Shown in pieces: positions 14,478-26,971 of a stretch of 64,000 nt of DNA (its first letter is position 1; every line of letters begins with the position of its first letter). Made by a program: the position numbers and the translations under genes. The notes beneath the pieces are model-generated. The model made no database searches. It was not told the DNA's origin and saw only the letters and a list, made by a program, of their open reading frames with translations. This stretch comes from Dimorphilus gyrociliatus (taxonomy: Eukaryota; Annelida; Polychaeta; Dinophilidae), in NCBI GenBank assembly GCA_904063045.1, contig CAJFCJ010000032.1, forward strand, positions 124,001 to 188,000, written 5' to 3'.

Positions 14478-15165
14478 ATGTCTCTGAAGATTATTGTCAT
14501 ATTTATAACGTTCTTGGCATTTTTCAAAACAACTACGACTGCAGGTAAAGTAATTTTTAGTAGAAATATGAATAAATATACTTAATAAAGATGAGGGAAA
14601 AACAAACAAACGTTTTATAGGTGTTAAACAGCGATGAAGGATAAATACTATTACTATTAATACCTTTCCTGTCATTAATTACTGTTTCCTCTGTTTATTT
14701 TGTCCAACAGGTAAAGGATTAATTTGCAATTGCAACACTCTCAACTGCTCTCGTGGCAATATTACTTGTAAAAGTGATGATAAATGTTATGCAAGGATCT
14801 TGACAGATACGAATGATAGTGGCCTGACGGTATCAACTGTTGAGAGGGGTTGTGTGGAAGAAGGCGAAAGCTTTTGCTCTTATTCCCTCATTTATTGTTG
14901 CCAATTCGATTTTTGTAATTCTTCTCCGCTTCTGGAAGAGCTTACAACGCTAAGGTCTGATCAAAAAGACTCAACTTGGAAAATTTTTAGTCTTATAGTG
15001 TCTCTACCAGCTTCGATTGTTATTCTCTCTATAATACTACTTCAATTATATACTCATAACTATTCAAATCCAGCAGCTACTACGTCAATAAGGCACTCAA
15101 TCCTGTCGAATGATGCAAGTCCGTCAAACACAAGCATCCTTCTAACCGAAATAAATCTCATCTAG
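14478..15165 (+). CDS. bambi: BAMBI-like TGF-beta/BMP pseudoreceptor
   Basis: Two exons (14478-14544, 14711-15165) give 522 nt, 173 aa. Exon 1 is a hydrophobic signal peptide (residues 1-22). The ectodomain has a three-finger cysteine pattern, CxCx4Cx6Cx5C followed by Cx7Cx6CCx4CN, the spacing of BAMBI and type I TGF-beta receptors. The stretch CKSDDKCYARILTD aligns with the same part of vertebrate BAMBI. One transmembrane helix (about 113-136) is followed by a 37-residue tail with no kinase domain, the hallmark of BAMBI, a decoy that dampens BMP/activin signalling at the plasma membrane. The tail is shorter than in vertebrates. A pyrimidine-rich stretch ending in AG lies nine nt upstream of the ATG, so an upstream leader exon is possible. 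A Ly6-like protein is the alternative, but the GPI-free TM and cysteine order favour BAMBI. Confidence 0.85.
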
Positions 15166-15494
15166 ATATAGACGATCCTTTAATATTTTAATGTCGTTTC
15201 TTCGTACGTCGACGATAAACAATATTAATGAGATTTAAAGGGGCGTCATATTTTACGTGAGAAAACGAAACTTTGATACTGTACACGTTTATGTTGATGT
15301 AAAGTTTTCTTTATTCTCTTATACATTGTCAACTTATCAGCTGATTTAAAAAGAGAATTAGGTAAAATGTAAACAATAATAATAGAATGACATATGGTAT
15401 AGTTTACAATTCAAGAACACCTAAGTTTCTAACTAACCTGTCCAACTTCCAAGCAGAAGGGAATCATTTAATTAAACCACCTCTCTCTTGTTTA

Positions 15495-15530
15495 ATATAT
15501 ATACAGTATATATATATATATATATATATA
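15495..15530. repeat. (TA)n microsatellite with internal ACAGT
   Basis: TA run interrupted once by CAG to form TATACAGTATA. Confidence 0.9.
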
Positions 15531-15821
15531 CATAAAGAAGTTTTACACCTTTCCTAATGAATTATTGATTGTTTACAGGAATCAAATATAAGCTAAATAT
15601 CTTACTGCTAGGTTAATTAGGTAGATCTCACATGAAGTAAAACAAGTGGTCTATACCGGAAGTACAACATACGTGACATTTAATTAAAGTGATTGAAAAT
15701 AAGATTTCTAGCAGCGCCATCTTCCTTATAAGAAGCGAACGATTAAGGATTTTTAGAAAAGTAGGTGATGAGTGAAGTCGTGTAATCCGAGATAATCCAT
15801 CAAAAAAAGTAGAATATATAG

Positions 15822-15848
15822 TATATATATATATATATATATATATAT
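15822..15848. repeat. (TA)n microsatellite
   Basis: TA run of about 27 bp between the two convergent genes. Confidence 0.9.
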
Positions 15849-16121
15849 TTGAATAGGATGGAGAGACGAAGTGGAGGTTGAGCAGAGATGAAGAGAGGAA
15901 AGCAGTAGTTACGACCATTGATTGAGAAACTTGTGGTGGATTGTAAAAAGGAGCAAAAAAGAAAAAATATAACAAAGAGGGAAATGATTTGTTTATAAAG
16001 AAAAATTCAACATTTAACATTTTTTACATCGACAAATGACATTTTACATTTTTTACACATGTTTTTTCATATTAATATCATAAATTATCATATTAATAAT
16101 AATACAAATAATAATTAACGG

Positions 16122-17758
16122 TTAATTATTCACCAGGTTCATCATAGGCGAGTTAGCAGTCGGCTTGCTTAATCTCAAATCTTCTCCATGACCATCAGAT
16201 GACGCCACTGTACCGTTTTGGTTTGTTAAATAATGAGAGGAAACTGCCGTACATTGAGGAAAAGTCGGTTGTCCTGAATGCCATGAGATATTTCCAGGTA
16301 AATACATCCCAGGAATTGCCATACCTCTGCTTTTTATTATAAAAAATAATTAATTAATTATAATCGTTATGATTAATTAAATAAGTATGGTTACTTACGT
16401 AATAGCACTCATATTCGGTAAATTTCCGATCGTATTAACTGGTGGGTTAACGGAATGTGAAGAATTAGAAACTGTAGATGGATTTAATGCTGTTAAAATA
16501 AGAAAATGATAATAAAGAATTTTAAACACAAAAAAATGTCCGCGCAATCTGTACTATCAACACTTACTATGTTCAACTGCTTCCTTTGCGTTGGATTGAA
16601 GTTGTTTTTGTTGTTTTCTCCATTTGGCTCTTCGATTTTGAAACCACACCTTAAAACAATAATATATATATATATATCTTATATACGAATATGTAGATTA
16701 TAAATATTGATAGCGCGACGCATTTGAGATCTTTATCTTTTAAAGCAATTGTTTGAAAATACCTGTACTCTTGCTTCTGTTAAGTCGATTCTCAAAGCCA
16801 ATTCTTCTCTACAAAATACATCCGGATAGTGTGTTTTCTGGAATGCTTTCTCCAATTCATCTAACTGATAAGAACTAAAAGTTGTACGATAGCGGCGTTG
16901 CTTCCTTTTCAATGTTGACTGCTGAGTTTCTTGGGCGAAATTAGACGCTGCTCTAACAGAATTCTGGTAGAAGGGAGAAGATGCTGGTTGACTTCCGTAA
17001 GGCGAATGAGCACAGTCGAACGCTGTTAATAAATAAGATAAAACTAATGAGATAAGTGTCTACTTAATTTATTCTTGATGCGTCTAACTTTGTTGCTGCT
17101 GTTGTTGCTGTTCTAACAAATTAAAAGAATATGCGGACGCGTTTTGCTGCTGCATGACGCCACTAATGTGATTTTGCAAACTGACAAACATTGTTGATAT
17201 TTTCCCTACCGTCAGGTGGCGCTTTTTGCTAGTTTTTTTGCGCGCAAAACATCTCTTGTTATGCTATTTTTTCTTCAAAAAAAAATTATATACAGACTCT
17301 ATCTTCTATTTTTTAACAAAATTCCTCAACTATGACTTAAAAAAGCGTATGTTTGATAAAATGTCTACAGTCAGATAGTCGGATATGGCACAAAAATCTA
17401 AGCGAGAAAACAGCAGAATTTCTAAGTCTTCCAATAAGCAGATCTCATCTACAGGTGCAATCGACGAGAATGATGTTCTAACAGTTTTTTACCCACAAAT
17501 TAATTAGTCCTATATTTAGAAAAAAATCTATTTATCATTTAGTCATTTATTCTCTTTTCCCTCTTTATTGAACCTTAAAGTTCGGAGAAAAAGGAAGAAA
17601 ACGGCGCATATTATAATCTTCTTTCTTTATCATTACTAGGTTACTACGACGAAATATTAAGATCGAATAGTATAAGAGAATGTATTAAAATCTCTTTTAC
17701 GAAAAAATAAAGAATAGAGTAAATAAGGTACTTTACCAATAAATCCGTGTCCGTACAT
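16122..17758 (-). CDS. arx: Aristaless-related paired-like homeobox protein (Arx/Al/Pph13 class)
   Basis: Six exons (17758-17737, 17205-17089, 17022-16763, 16649-16568, 16489-16399, 16326-16122) sum to 777 nt, 258 aa. The homeodomain (about 88-147) begins [11 protein letters not shown] and ends [11 protein letters not shown]. Gln at homeodomain position 50 and the intron between positions 46 and 47 are typical of paired-like genes, and the [11 protein letters not shown] lead-in plus HYPDVF and LTEARVQV point to the Arx/aristaless group. A seven-Gln run lies at 40-46. No C-terminal OAR motif is seen; the tail is rich in Asn, Pro and Ser. The 22-nt first coding exon is my reconstruction: it gives MYGHGFI and joins exactly in frame, but the acceptor of exon 2 has a weak pyrimidine tract. 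Otherwise translation could start at 17191. The product should be a nuclear DNA-binding regulator of neural or appendage development. Pph13 or Alx orthology is not excluded. Confidence 0.9.
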
Positions 17759-18083
17759 GTTTAGCTGTCGAAGGAATAGATTGGAATGATACTACACTAA
17801 CCGAAGATTCCTAATTATATAATTAGTAAGTTTATTAACAAGTAGAAGGAGTTTAACAAAAGTGAAAGTTTTTTTACTCATAGTCCCTTTGAACTTCTTC
17901 AGATATAGCCGAACGTTGTTCTCAAAAGTCGCGCTCTCAAAACCGTTTGAGTGTATTTGGTGCGGGATCTCATTACTTTTTACTTGTTTATTGTACACAG
18001 GTACAGCTTTACTTAATCAAGAAAAAAAAACCTTGTATTACCTTTTATAGAAACGAGATTTAAGTAAAAAGATTTACCAAGAA

Positions 18084-18116
18084 AAAGAATAAGAATAAGA
18101 ATAAGAATAGGAATAA
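18084..18116. repeat. (AAGAAT)n short tandem repeat
   Basis: About five copies of an AAGAAT hexamer with drift at the right end. Confidence 0.85.
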
Positions 18117-18807
18117 GGAGAAGAAGAACAACAAGAAAGTCGTTTTCTCAATTTCACTTTAATCAATTCAATAAACTATAAACTATACTGTTTTTATTTA
18201 AAAAGCGTCTCTTTATTACGCCAAACAGACTAGGCATCTTTTCATAATATATAAGTTTATACATCATTTTTGAATAACGCAGGGATTGACTTTATAATAG
18301 AAAAATCCTCGTAAAATGCCTTTCACCTTTCAATAATAATCCTATATTAATCTTATTAGGCGATAAAGTTAGGTAGGTGTGTTTCTACGTGAAAACGAAT
18401 ATTATCAAATAAGGTAACAATAAGAAAATATTCTGTCAAATGGTGCGAATACAATAAAGTTTCGTCAATAAAAAAAATTGATGTAGAAAGCTACACGCAC
18501 ACGTTCAACTCGATGACTAATCTACTCCTATCATAGGTCTTCCCTCATTTCGCGACTGGCTACTAGCGACCTTACAAAATCCACTCTCATTTCCGTGAGC
18601 TGCTTGATACAGTAGGGGCGAAGCTTTTAAAAAACAGATGGGGGATTTCGACAACTCATTTTTAAGCAAAGCCTTTGGTTCGCTAACAAACTATAATATT
18701 TCAATTTCGTTACTCATTTGTCTGTTTTTTTTTGCTCTATAATATAAATTCTTGCCGCCGATCGCCTCTTGCTTTCTATCTCTCTTCCTCTCTCTTCACG
18801 CACACAC

Positions 18808-18808
<1 letters not shown>

Positions 18809-18847
<39 letters not shown>
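18809..18847. repeat. (TA)n microsatellite
   Basis: TA run of about 39 bp, preceded by CACACACG and followed by CTGTG. Confidence 0.95.
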
Positions 18848-18849
<2 letters not shown>

Positions 18850-21800
18850 TGTGTATCTACATGCATTTGTATAGTTTTATATGAGTATTTCAATGACCAT
18901 GCTGTGAATTTTATACAGGTTTCTATGGTTTTTTTTTCTCTTTATTCTTTCAGCGCATACAATTTTATATAAATAAATCTATAAATAAAATCAAGTTGAT
19001 CTATTTCAGTTAGCGAATTAAGGTCTACAGACATAAAGTACACAACTCTTTTCTTTTAGAGAGACAAATATTGTTCTCCGTTGCAAAAGGGAAGACATTT
19101 TATTAACTAAACTTATATAAAACAATATAAAGCGTTCATATATATGTATACGTATATATAATACAGTACATAACATATATATTAGAATATATATTTATAC
19201 ATATTCAAATCAAAGTAGCCTCTACAGTCTCTTATGCCGTAATGATTATGTGTCTATATTGAGAAGTTTTTGTCGGCCGATTTGTCAAATTGTTCTATTC
19301 TATTATTGTTGTGGTAAGTGATTATTAGTTAAAAGGAGAATCTGAAGAGTTTAATCATTAAAACGAATGCAATTTACTGCTATTTGAGGTGATAAATAAA
19401 TTACAGTATGTGCAAAGATCAAAAGTTTTCCTTTTATTTAATTTTTACTTTATATTTTAACAAACTTGAGCTTGATATTCTTTCAGGAAGAATCTAATTC
19501 ATATTTAGTATCTTTATAAGTATAATAACTGCTTTAGGGCGTCTAATTATTTTGGAGAGACGCCCGCAAAAAGCGTTACTCTGAGCGGACACCCAGCAGT
19601 GAGCACGAGCAGTTTTCTACGGCTTCCTTCTGTTGGATTGGAGAATGGAAAGAATGGGAAGCCGGTTTTGTTACATGAAAAACGCGCTTAGTACGTTTTG
19701 GTATATGAGCTTTAGCTGTTGAGTAGTTGCAATTAGATTTTGTCCCCTTTTACTCTTTTTTGAATAAAAGAATATTTTGATAATGTTAAAAGGTTATTCG
19801 GTAGATGGCGCTACGAACGCATTCGTGCCTGTTCCTCTATCTTTTCAATTATACTCGCTTAATTAATTGTGCAGACTTTTCTTCCCAGTAATTAAACTAC
19901 GACGAAATTGTTGTCAGGAACTTGAACTGCAGCCAAATAGTTGAATGAACGGTAAGAAACACGATAGATGGCGTACCATTTTCCCAGTGTGTTGTTTACC
20001 TAAAGAGAAGTTGATTGGTTATGGGAGTGTTGGAAGTGGAGAAAAAAGCAATAAAAGCATGTTTTTTTTTTAGAAAAGTAAACGGGAATATCAGTTCTGT
20101 AAAGTCTATAAAGAATCGTACAGAATTTGTAGACACCAGATGAAATCATAGAATATAGATTCTTGGAATCGTGGAGAAATTAGCAACGAAAAAATTCATT
20201 AAAAGGTAAGAAAATATGAAAAAATAATGATTTTATGATAATAATGAATTATCTTGGTAACTAGACAAGAAAGGAAGAGAGCGAGCGAAAGAGAAAGAGA
20301 CAGACAGAGACAGACAGACAGGCAGAGGAAGAAAGAAAAGGAACCCATAGAAAAGATTTATTATTATTATTACTATTACAAGGTAAATGACGTTATAGTT
20401 GTTATACAGAAGATGGTAAATTTGATGAAGTATGATTATTCGGTTAGTTAGTGGATTATTATTAATAGGCAATTAAGTATTAAAAGGTTAAATAATAAAG
20501 AACAAAGGATAAAAAAAGGATAAATAAATAAAGAGATCATCTTTAAAGGTAATTTAATGTGTAAAAAGAATACATAAGAGAAATTTTAGCATAATTTGGC
20601 CTTGATATCAAAATACCTTATTGTAAAATATGAAATAGGATTAGTCCGTATATAGGTTTTTATATCAGTACTTTGTTCTTGTACCTTCTTAGTAACGTAC
20701 ATTAGTGAGGCTATTGATGAACACTCAACGGCAATTTCCGCTGACTAATGCTTTTGAAAAGCCTTATTGAACATTGTAGAAGAAAACAAGTCAACGTATA
20801 TGAATGTAAAAAAATTCCTTCTGAAGTATTATAGTTTCATATAATAACTGTGCAAATTTATCAGACATTGTGTTCTAGATAATCTTATCAAGTTAATAAT
20901 TAGTTGAACGCCCTGAACATTTTCTTCAAATACCATTGTTCTTTATATTTTTATCAATAAATCGTCTTTACTTCAATTACAACTTGTTTAGTTATGATTG
21001 TATTGTATCATGTTCAATACTTGATTCGGCTTCCTTGACTTTGTCTTGAACAATAGTCTATTGGACTTGGTGATTGCGAAGTATATAAATAGTATATATG
21101 TATCTGTATACTGGTATATACGTTGAATAGATACATCGTCTTTATACTTAAATATATGTATATTAAGCATTATTATTATTAGACAATACTGCAAAATAAG
21201 AACAATATGTAAAATATGCCCATATTTTTACGTATGGAAATGAGCTGATAGAATATGATGGGTACTCAATAAAAGAATATTTATCTTTAATATGTGTGTA
21301 TTATTATGCACTTTATTATAATTAAGTATAGTAATGATAATGCATAGTAAAACGAAATTGTAGGTTTGATATGAGTTTAATTGACAACCATACGATACTT
21401 GTTAAAAAGAGGGACGATATATGAAAATATTGCATATAGATATACTGTATGTATATATATATATAATTTATATATAGACCAGACTTCATTTATTATATCT
21501 CATAATAGTTTTGTACAAGCTAAATCAATAGACAATGTTTTCTATATTACAATAAGAAAAACGGAAAACAATTAAAAAGACATATGCATTAGCTTTTGAT
21601 GTCTCCAGCGGTATATAGACATTTCATATTCCGTTTAGTATATATCTATTTATAAATATCTATATATTATACTCTTTTAGCGTAGAATACATATACTGTA
21701 TATATATGGTGTAAAAATACTTGTACTAATATATATATATATAAATAATTTAGTTATGTAAACATGTGTCACGATACATAAAACAAGGATTTATTTAACT

Positions 21801-22700
21801 GACGTGACTTTATTAAATTTCTTTTTTGACATTTCTCAACACATATTGTTTTCTCGCTTACTTTTTAAGTAGAGAATTTCTACGAAAGCCGATTATCTGC
21901 GCTAATGAGACAGTTTACGTGTAAATCTTTAATCATTACGAGTAATATTAGAATGTTTAATGGTTCTTAAAATCGTATTTTCCTACTTATCTCAAATGCG
22001 TGAAATAGTATATGCAAAATGAAATCAGTAAAATAAGTGTTTACACAATTTAAAGAAACAACTAGTTCCTATAGAAATAGAGAACGGCACAGGGAAGGAA
22101 GAGAGAGAAAGATAAAAGACAAAAGGATTTTTCTCTATTTAAAAGATCAAATTAATTTAATAAAAGGTTAAAGACAAAAGAATAAAAGCTGACTTAAAAA
22201 TTCATACATATGTATATTACTATGTATATACTGTAAATGCAGTATAAATATACTATATGTAACGTAATAACACGTACATTTTATCCTATACATTCATGAA
22301 TAATGATGAATTGTTCATCGTTATATAGTTTACTCTCTGATTGCGCTAAAAGTAAACAAACAACACTCTAGCAGCTAAAGAATAAACATGAAAGTGAAAA
22401 GAACAAATGTATGATAGATAGACAGTAGAAAGCAGTAACATGCACGACATTGTTGACAAATGTCGTATCTTATCATAATGCTGTTATATATCATAACTAT
22501 TCTGCTCAGTAACTTTTAATTTATATGCAACCGATTTGATATTACAAGAAAATTCTCTTCTGACGCTAGGTGGCGCTTAAAGGTAGCTGCGAAACAGATG
22601 TGAACGGTCAAGCGATAAGCACATCATGAAGAGACATTTACTGCAAAATAATTTTATTTTTGTCATGGAATAGGAGTGAAATAAGGAGAAAACTGTGCAT

Positions 22701-22760
22701 ATGTTGGGATTTTTAAAGATTCTTCACCTTTTCCTTTTTCTTCTAGTCTGGTGTTTGTTG
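22701..22760 (+). CDS. Candidate signal-peptide exon of the class B GPCR
   Basis: Twenty codons from an ATG encode MLGFLKILHLFLFLLVWCLL, a textbook signal sequence, followed at once by the strong donor GTAAGT in phase 0. The first confident GPCR exon lies 5.4 kb downstream, is open back to a phase-0 acceptor at 28168, and lacks a signal peptide that class B receptors normally have. Joining the two keeps frame and gives a 485-aa receptor. The link is inference: the intron would be much longer than the others, and CT-rich DNA just downstream can yield leucine-rich frames by chance. Confidence 0.35.
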
Positions 22761-22827
22761 GTAAGTCATTACTTTGTTCTTTGCTTTTCTCTTCTATTGC
22801 AACTTGCTCATCTGTGTGTATATGCCT

Positions 22828-22834
22828 CACTCTT

Positions 22835-22867
<33 letters not shown>

Positions 22868-22868
22868 G
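22828..22868. repeat. (CT)n tract
   Basis: CT-dinucleotide repeat with minor interruptions; it produces spurious LSLSLS reading frames on the plus strand and RERER frames on the minus strand. Confidence 0.9.
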
Positions 22869-25804
22869 CTCTATCTTGCTCTCTCTCTCTCTGTCTCCAA
22901 TTCCATCTGTCTCCGTTTGTTAGTTATACGGATTGTGATCACACTTTTATTTCTTTTCCTGTCTTGATTTTGATTTAGCCTCTTTCTTTTCCATTTCTCT
23001 TTTCTCATGATCTCTAATACTTTTAATTCGTTATATTCCTCCTCTCTAATATCGATGAATGAATTTTTGCTTTGATACGTTATGCCTTCCTTCACCTCTT
23101 TTCCTCTCCAACTGTAATTTATCCTCTTTCTTCGTCAATTTAGCGTCTTTAATTAGAAGAGTCTGCCAAAAATTGAGGGCTATAAATTTAGGCCAGATTA
23201 TTTTTCGTTGTGCTATTGCTAAAATAAATATAATCGATATCAGTGTCTTATCTAAGCACGTTGATAATTGCAAGAAAGAAATTATTTCTGTTAAAAAGGT
23301 TTTTATACGAGTGTGTGTATATGCTTAATCTTTGATAAAGAAAGAGTACATAAAAAGGGTTGTAAAGATATAGGAAGGAATCTAGACTTGATAACGGAAG
23401 TAGTATTTCCGATGGTTTTGATATCTTTGAGAAAAAAATGTGTAACTTTTGTCTAATTAATTAGGGAGAAGTCGTAATGTCATCTATTTAATAAAACAGT
23501 TGAAGGATACTTGTGCCTCTTTTCTCTTCGCTTAACAATAGCTAATTACCTAGTTATGAGTGGAAAATAAACGAATTGTGAAATGTTTTCCAAGAACAAT
23601 TTTCATACAAATCCATTCATAGGATTTAATTAAAGTTTCCTTATCCGTTTTCTCACTTAATCAATTCGTAACCTTTATACCGTTAAATAGGAGTTAGAAT
23701 TTTCTTAAAAGATATTTAAGTCAAATTGTAAGGCATCTACAGAGCAATTGATTAGAATTTCCTTACTTTTAATTCTCAATGCTCCAGTTTTGATCGAATC
23801 TTTTCATACCAAAACAATGTTTAGCTAGACATAAAATTACTATAAATACTATTACATGGATTTGTTTATATATTTATAATTTGTCTTTTCTCTCTCTCTT
23901 TGTCTCTCTCTCTCTCACAATCATTTGTCTCTCTATGCATTCTCTATTCTATAGGCTTTTGTTTTAATTAACATCCTATGGTCTACCTGTATTCCGGTCT
24001 CACTGTCGTTTTCTCTTTCCTTTTCTTTCTGACTTGCTCACACACTCACTAATAATAGTACAGTTACACCTTAAGAAATCGTTTAATAAGCATTAATATT
24101 CATAAGCAAAACTTTATACACCTCTCCACCGTTGTTTCGTATAAACTGTATTATGGTATATCTATATATTTTCTTATAATATTTATATACTATATACTTT
24201 ATTCTAAATTTTTCCTTTGATCTTCTCGTCTCTTCTTCTTCTATTACATAGTTTACATATAGACAGTATTAGAGTTTAAGCAATAAATTAATATGGTAGA
24301 ATATTTATATAAAACATATTTTGCTTCATTATCCATATAGACCTTTTTATAGAATATACGTTATATAAAGTATTTGTACTCTATTAGATACTTACAGGGA
24401 GAGTTTTTGTTGCCATTAAATATTCATTCTTACATATATGCATGATTTAATAAAATCGTTTCCTAGTCATGAAAAACATTAGCATATTGCAATTTGAAAT
24501 GTTGTATTCGTTTTTATTTTGCTGTTTTACTGGCGTGCGTACTTAGTACAACTGATAGATCACGAATGCTAATGATATTTTCACTTTCTGAAACGATTCA
24601 AAAACCATTAATCATTCTCTTTGAAAGAGAGAAGAGAGAGATTAAAACCTTTATCTTGTTAACGAAGCAACAGAATTGGTTAGGAGAAAAGTGATAAAAG
24701 TTTTCGACACTGAAGTAGCGCATTCGTTTTTTAAATTATTCCATCAATAAACTATTCATTTTCTTCCTCTTACTTTATAATATCTAATAGTAGTATGATT
24801 TACACGTGTACTTTTGGGGTGAGGTTGACAGCCATAGGTTAAGATTGACAGGAATCTAAGGAGAGAGGATATACACTTTGTCTCTTTTACTTACCAACTC
24901 CCCAGCTAGCCTGCAAGGCTAAAAGGAAATTGTCAAATTATGCCTCTAACCAATTCCGTAACCTATGGAGAAAATATTCCTAGACGTAAGGTCGCACAGA
25001 TGGTGATATATTAAAGAATCATATGTATGAAGTATATTAGACCATTACAGGCGGAATAAGAATTAGTAAAAGTACAGACTATTAATAACTGTAATATGCT
25101 TTAAATAGAATAAATATAAATATAGGACACGTTCTGTGCTTTACTTGTTAAATTTAACCTATGTCGTTGCTATTAATAATGAATACGGAAATTTTGGCTA
25201 TTTATCTTTACTAGAAAAAATAGGAAAAGGCTAGTTTTTGCCCTTTAGCGTCATACAGTTGTTAGATGTCTATTAGAGAGAGAGAAGTTTCATCGAATTT
25301 CCCGCTTACGTAGCGATCAAAGAACAATGGCAAAGTACAATAGGTAAAGATAATGGGGAAGGAAAGTGATGCCAGCTCTGCTATTGGACGGCCATTTTGT
25401 ATTAGGAGAAAAGTTTAGTGAGCTCTAGCAAATATTTTCAACTTCTCTCCTATTTAATTGATTTATTAAATTAACTACAATTAGAAAGGCTTTAAGGTAG
25501 TTTGTTATTGTTAGGATTTTGTTTTAAGCTGAAGAGAAGCTGTGCGCATAAATTAATCTTAAATATATCCATTATAAATTATGTGTAAAAGCTGATTAGT
25601 GAATCATTTCCCGAAGTTCATTAACGTAATCTAATTAAGGAAATAATATATATTATATTAGTATAAATAAATATTTAGCCTCTTTTCTTTTTCTTCTTTT
25701 TATCATTTAGTTTTTTAAATAAAATCTTCACTAAATCAAAATGAGGCCAAAGAATAAATAAAATATCATCAAGAATTCATGACTTTTAACACTAAATAAC
25801 AATT

Positions 25805-26971
25805 TTAAGCTCTTCTTGGGCTAGTAATAAAAAGGGGGAAAAGCGACGAAATGCTAACACTTTGCTCCTCAGGAGGTCTATTTGGAATAGGACTAATTGA
25901 GATGCTAAACTCACGAGGAGACTTTGGCTTAGGTATTAGGGGCCAGAGTGCAATTTCCTTATTTATTATCCCACATTTTCTTTTTATGTTTACGGGAGTA
26001 AGAAGGAATGAAACTTAACTCTTAACCTTAATTTATATTTTTTAAGATAATGACAATAACATTACAAAATTTTTGCTGCTATTGTTCGCAAGCTAAGGTG
26101 AAAGTACACATAATTATTCTTAACACGTCATCTTTCTACAGGAAATATTATACGAAAGTAAAAACACGTATATGAGTATATACAGTCAAACCACTATAAA
26201 TAGCATTGGCAATCGAGTTTAGGATGCGATCAATGTTTCCTAACAATTTTAGCCTATTCAAACAACCTTACCCTTTTAACGTTCCGTACATGACTTGCTA
26301 TTAACAACTTTACTTTTTCATATCATAATGTACATTTACTATTCTACAATATACATTCTACATTATGCATTATAGCATATTTACGCTCAGTACATAAAGT
26401 AAGACATTGTCCTCAACTCTCTTCTTAAGCTATTATTCAAATGAGGCTTTTTCATCTATCTTCAATCAACTTTTAGGGAAGCAAGAGAGAAAGAGAGGGA
26501 AAGGGAGAGCGAGAGGGAGCGAGCGAGAGATAAAGAGGCAGACAGACAGAGGGGAGGAAGGGAAAGGAAGAAAAAGGCGAGAGAGCTATTCAATATTTCC
26601 ATGAGATGAGATTAAAGCATTTATCATGATGAGACACGAAAACTAAAGGTCAAATTATTTAAACTAGATGAAATTAAGTAGACAAGTTACATAAATTTAG
26701 TTAGAACAAACATTAAATAAACACAAAATGACTAAAATACTTAACTAGACATTGGTGCGAGAGAGCAAACTAAGCCTAACTTGATTATAAACATATTTAA
26801 CTCTTTAAAATAGATTTTTTTAATTATTCAGAATGCCTCGACCCAAGTTGAGGACTACAAATGCCACGATAAATTTGGTCAAGTTGACGCAAAGAGTTTT
26901 CCGGTTCGAGGATGCGTTACCTGTTTTTCGTTCCTATCACCATTGTTCAAGTATCCTGGGATGACGGCCAT
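25805..26971 (-). CDS. Possible short two-exon gene of unknown function
   Basis: Exon 26971-26921 (17 codons, starting MAVIPGYLNNGDRNEKQ) ends at a CAG|GTAACG donor. A second open stretch 25957-25805 (51 codons with stop) begins after an AAG acceptor in the same phase and is rich in Pro and Ser. Together they would encode 67 aa. Base composition is closer to coding than to the surrounding DNA. No family is recognised, there is no transmembrane segment or motif, the acceptor has a weak pyrimidine tract, and open frames of this size occur by chance. A conserved regulatory element is an equally good reading. Confidence 0.2.

Larger units (their letters stand above)
15166..16121. other. Intergenic DNA between BAMBI-like and Arx-like genes
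   Basis: About 1 kb between convergent 3' ends. Two (TA)n arrays lie here, at about 15495-15530 (containing TATACAGTATA) and 15822-15848. The 130-codon minus-strand ORF across the second array has no domain and encodes a YIYIYI run, so it is not called. Confidence 0.6.
17759..22700. other. Gene-poor intergenic block upstream of the Arx-like gene
   Basis: No confident gene. It contains an (AAGAAT)n repeat, a long (TA)n array, four plus-strand CTCF-like motifs counting from 17.2 kb, and two patches of higher G+C (about 18.52-18.69 and 19.56-19.68 kb) that are open in a reading frame and are listed under findings. Confidence 0.5.

Noticed and set aside
15628-16020. 130-codon minus-strand ORF
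   Set aside because: Contains a YIYIYI run from a microsatellite and shows no domain or splice logic.
20233-20472. Overlapping ORFs on both strands rich in RERDRQRQ or LSLSVSFS
   Set aside because: Products of an AG/CT-rich simple-sequence tract.
26830-26965. Plus-strand 44-codon ORF starting MPRPKLRTTN
   Set aside because: No splice sites, stops early, and overlaps the better-supported minus-strand candidate.
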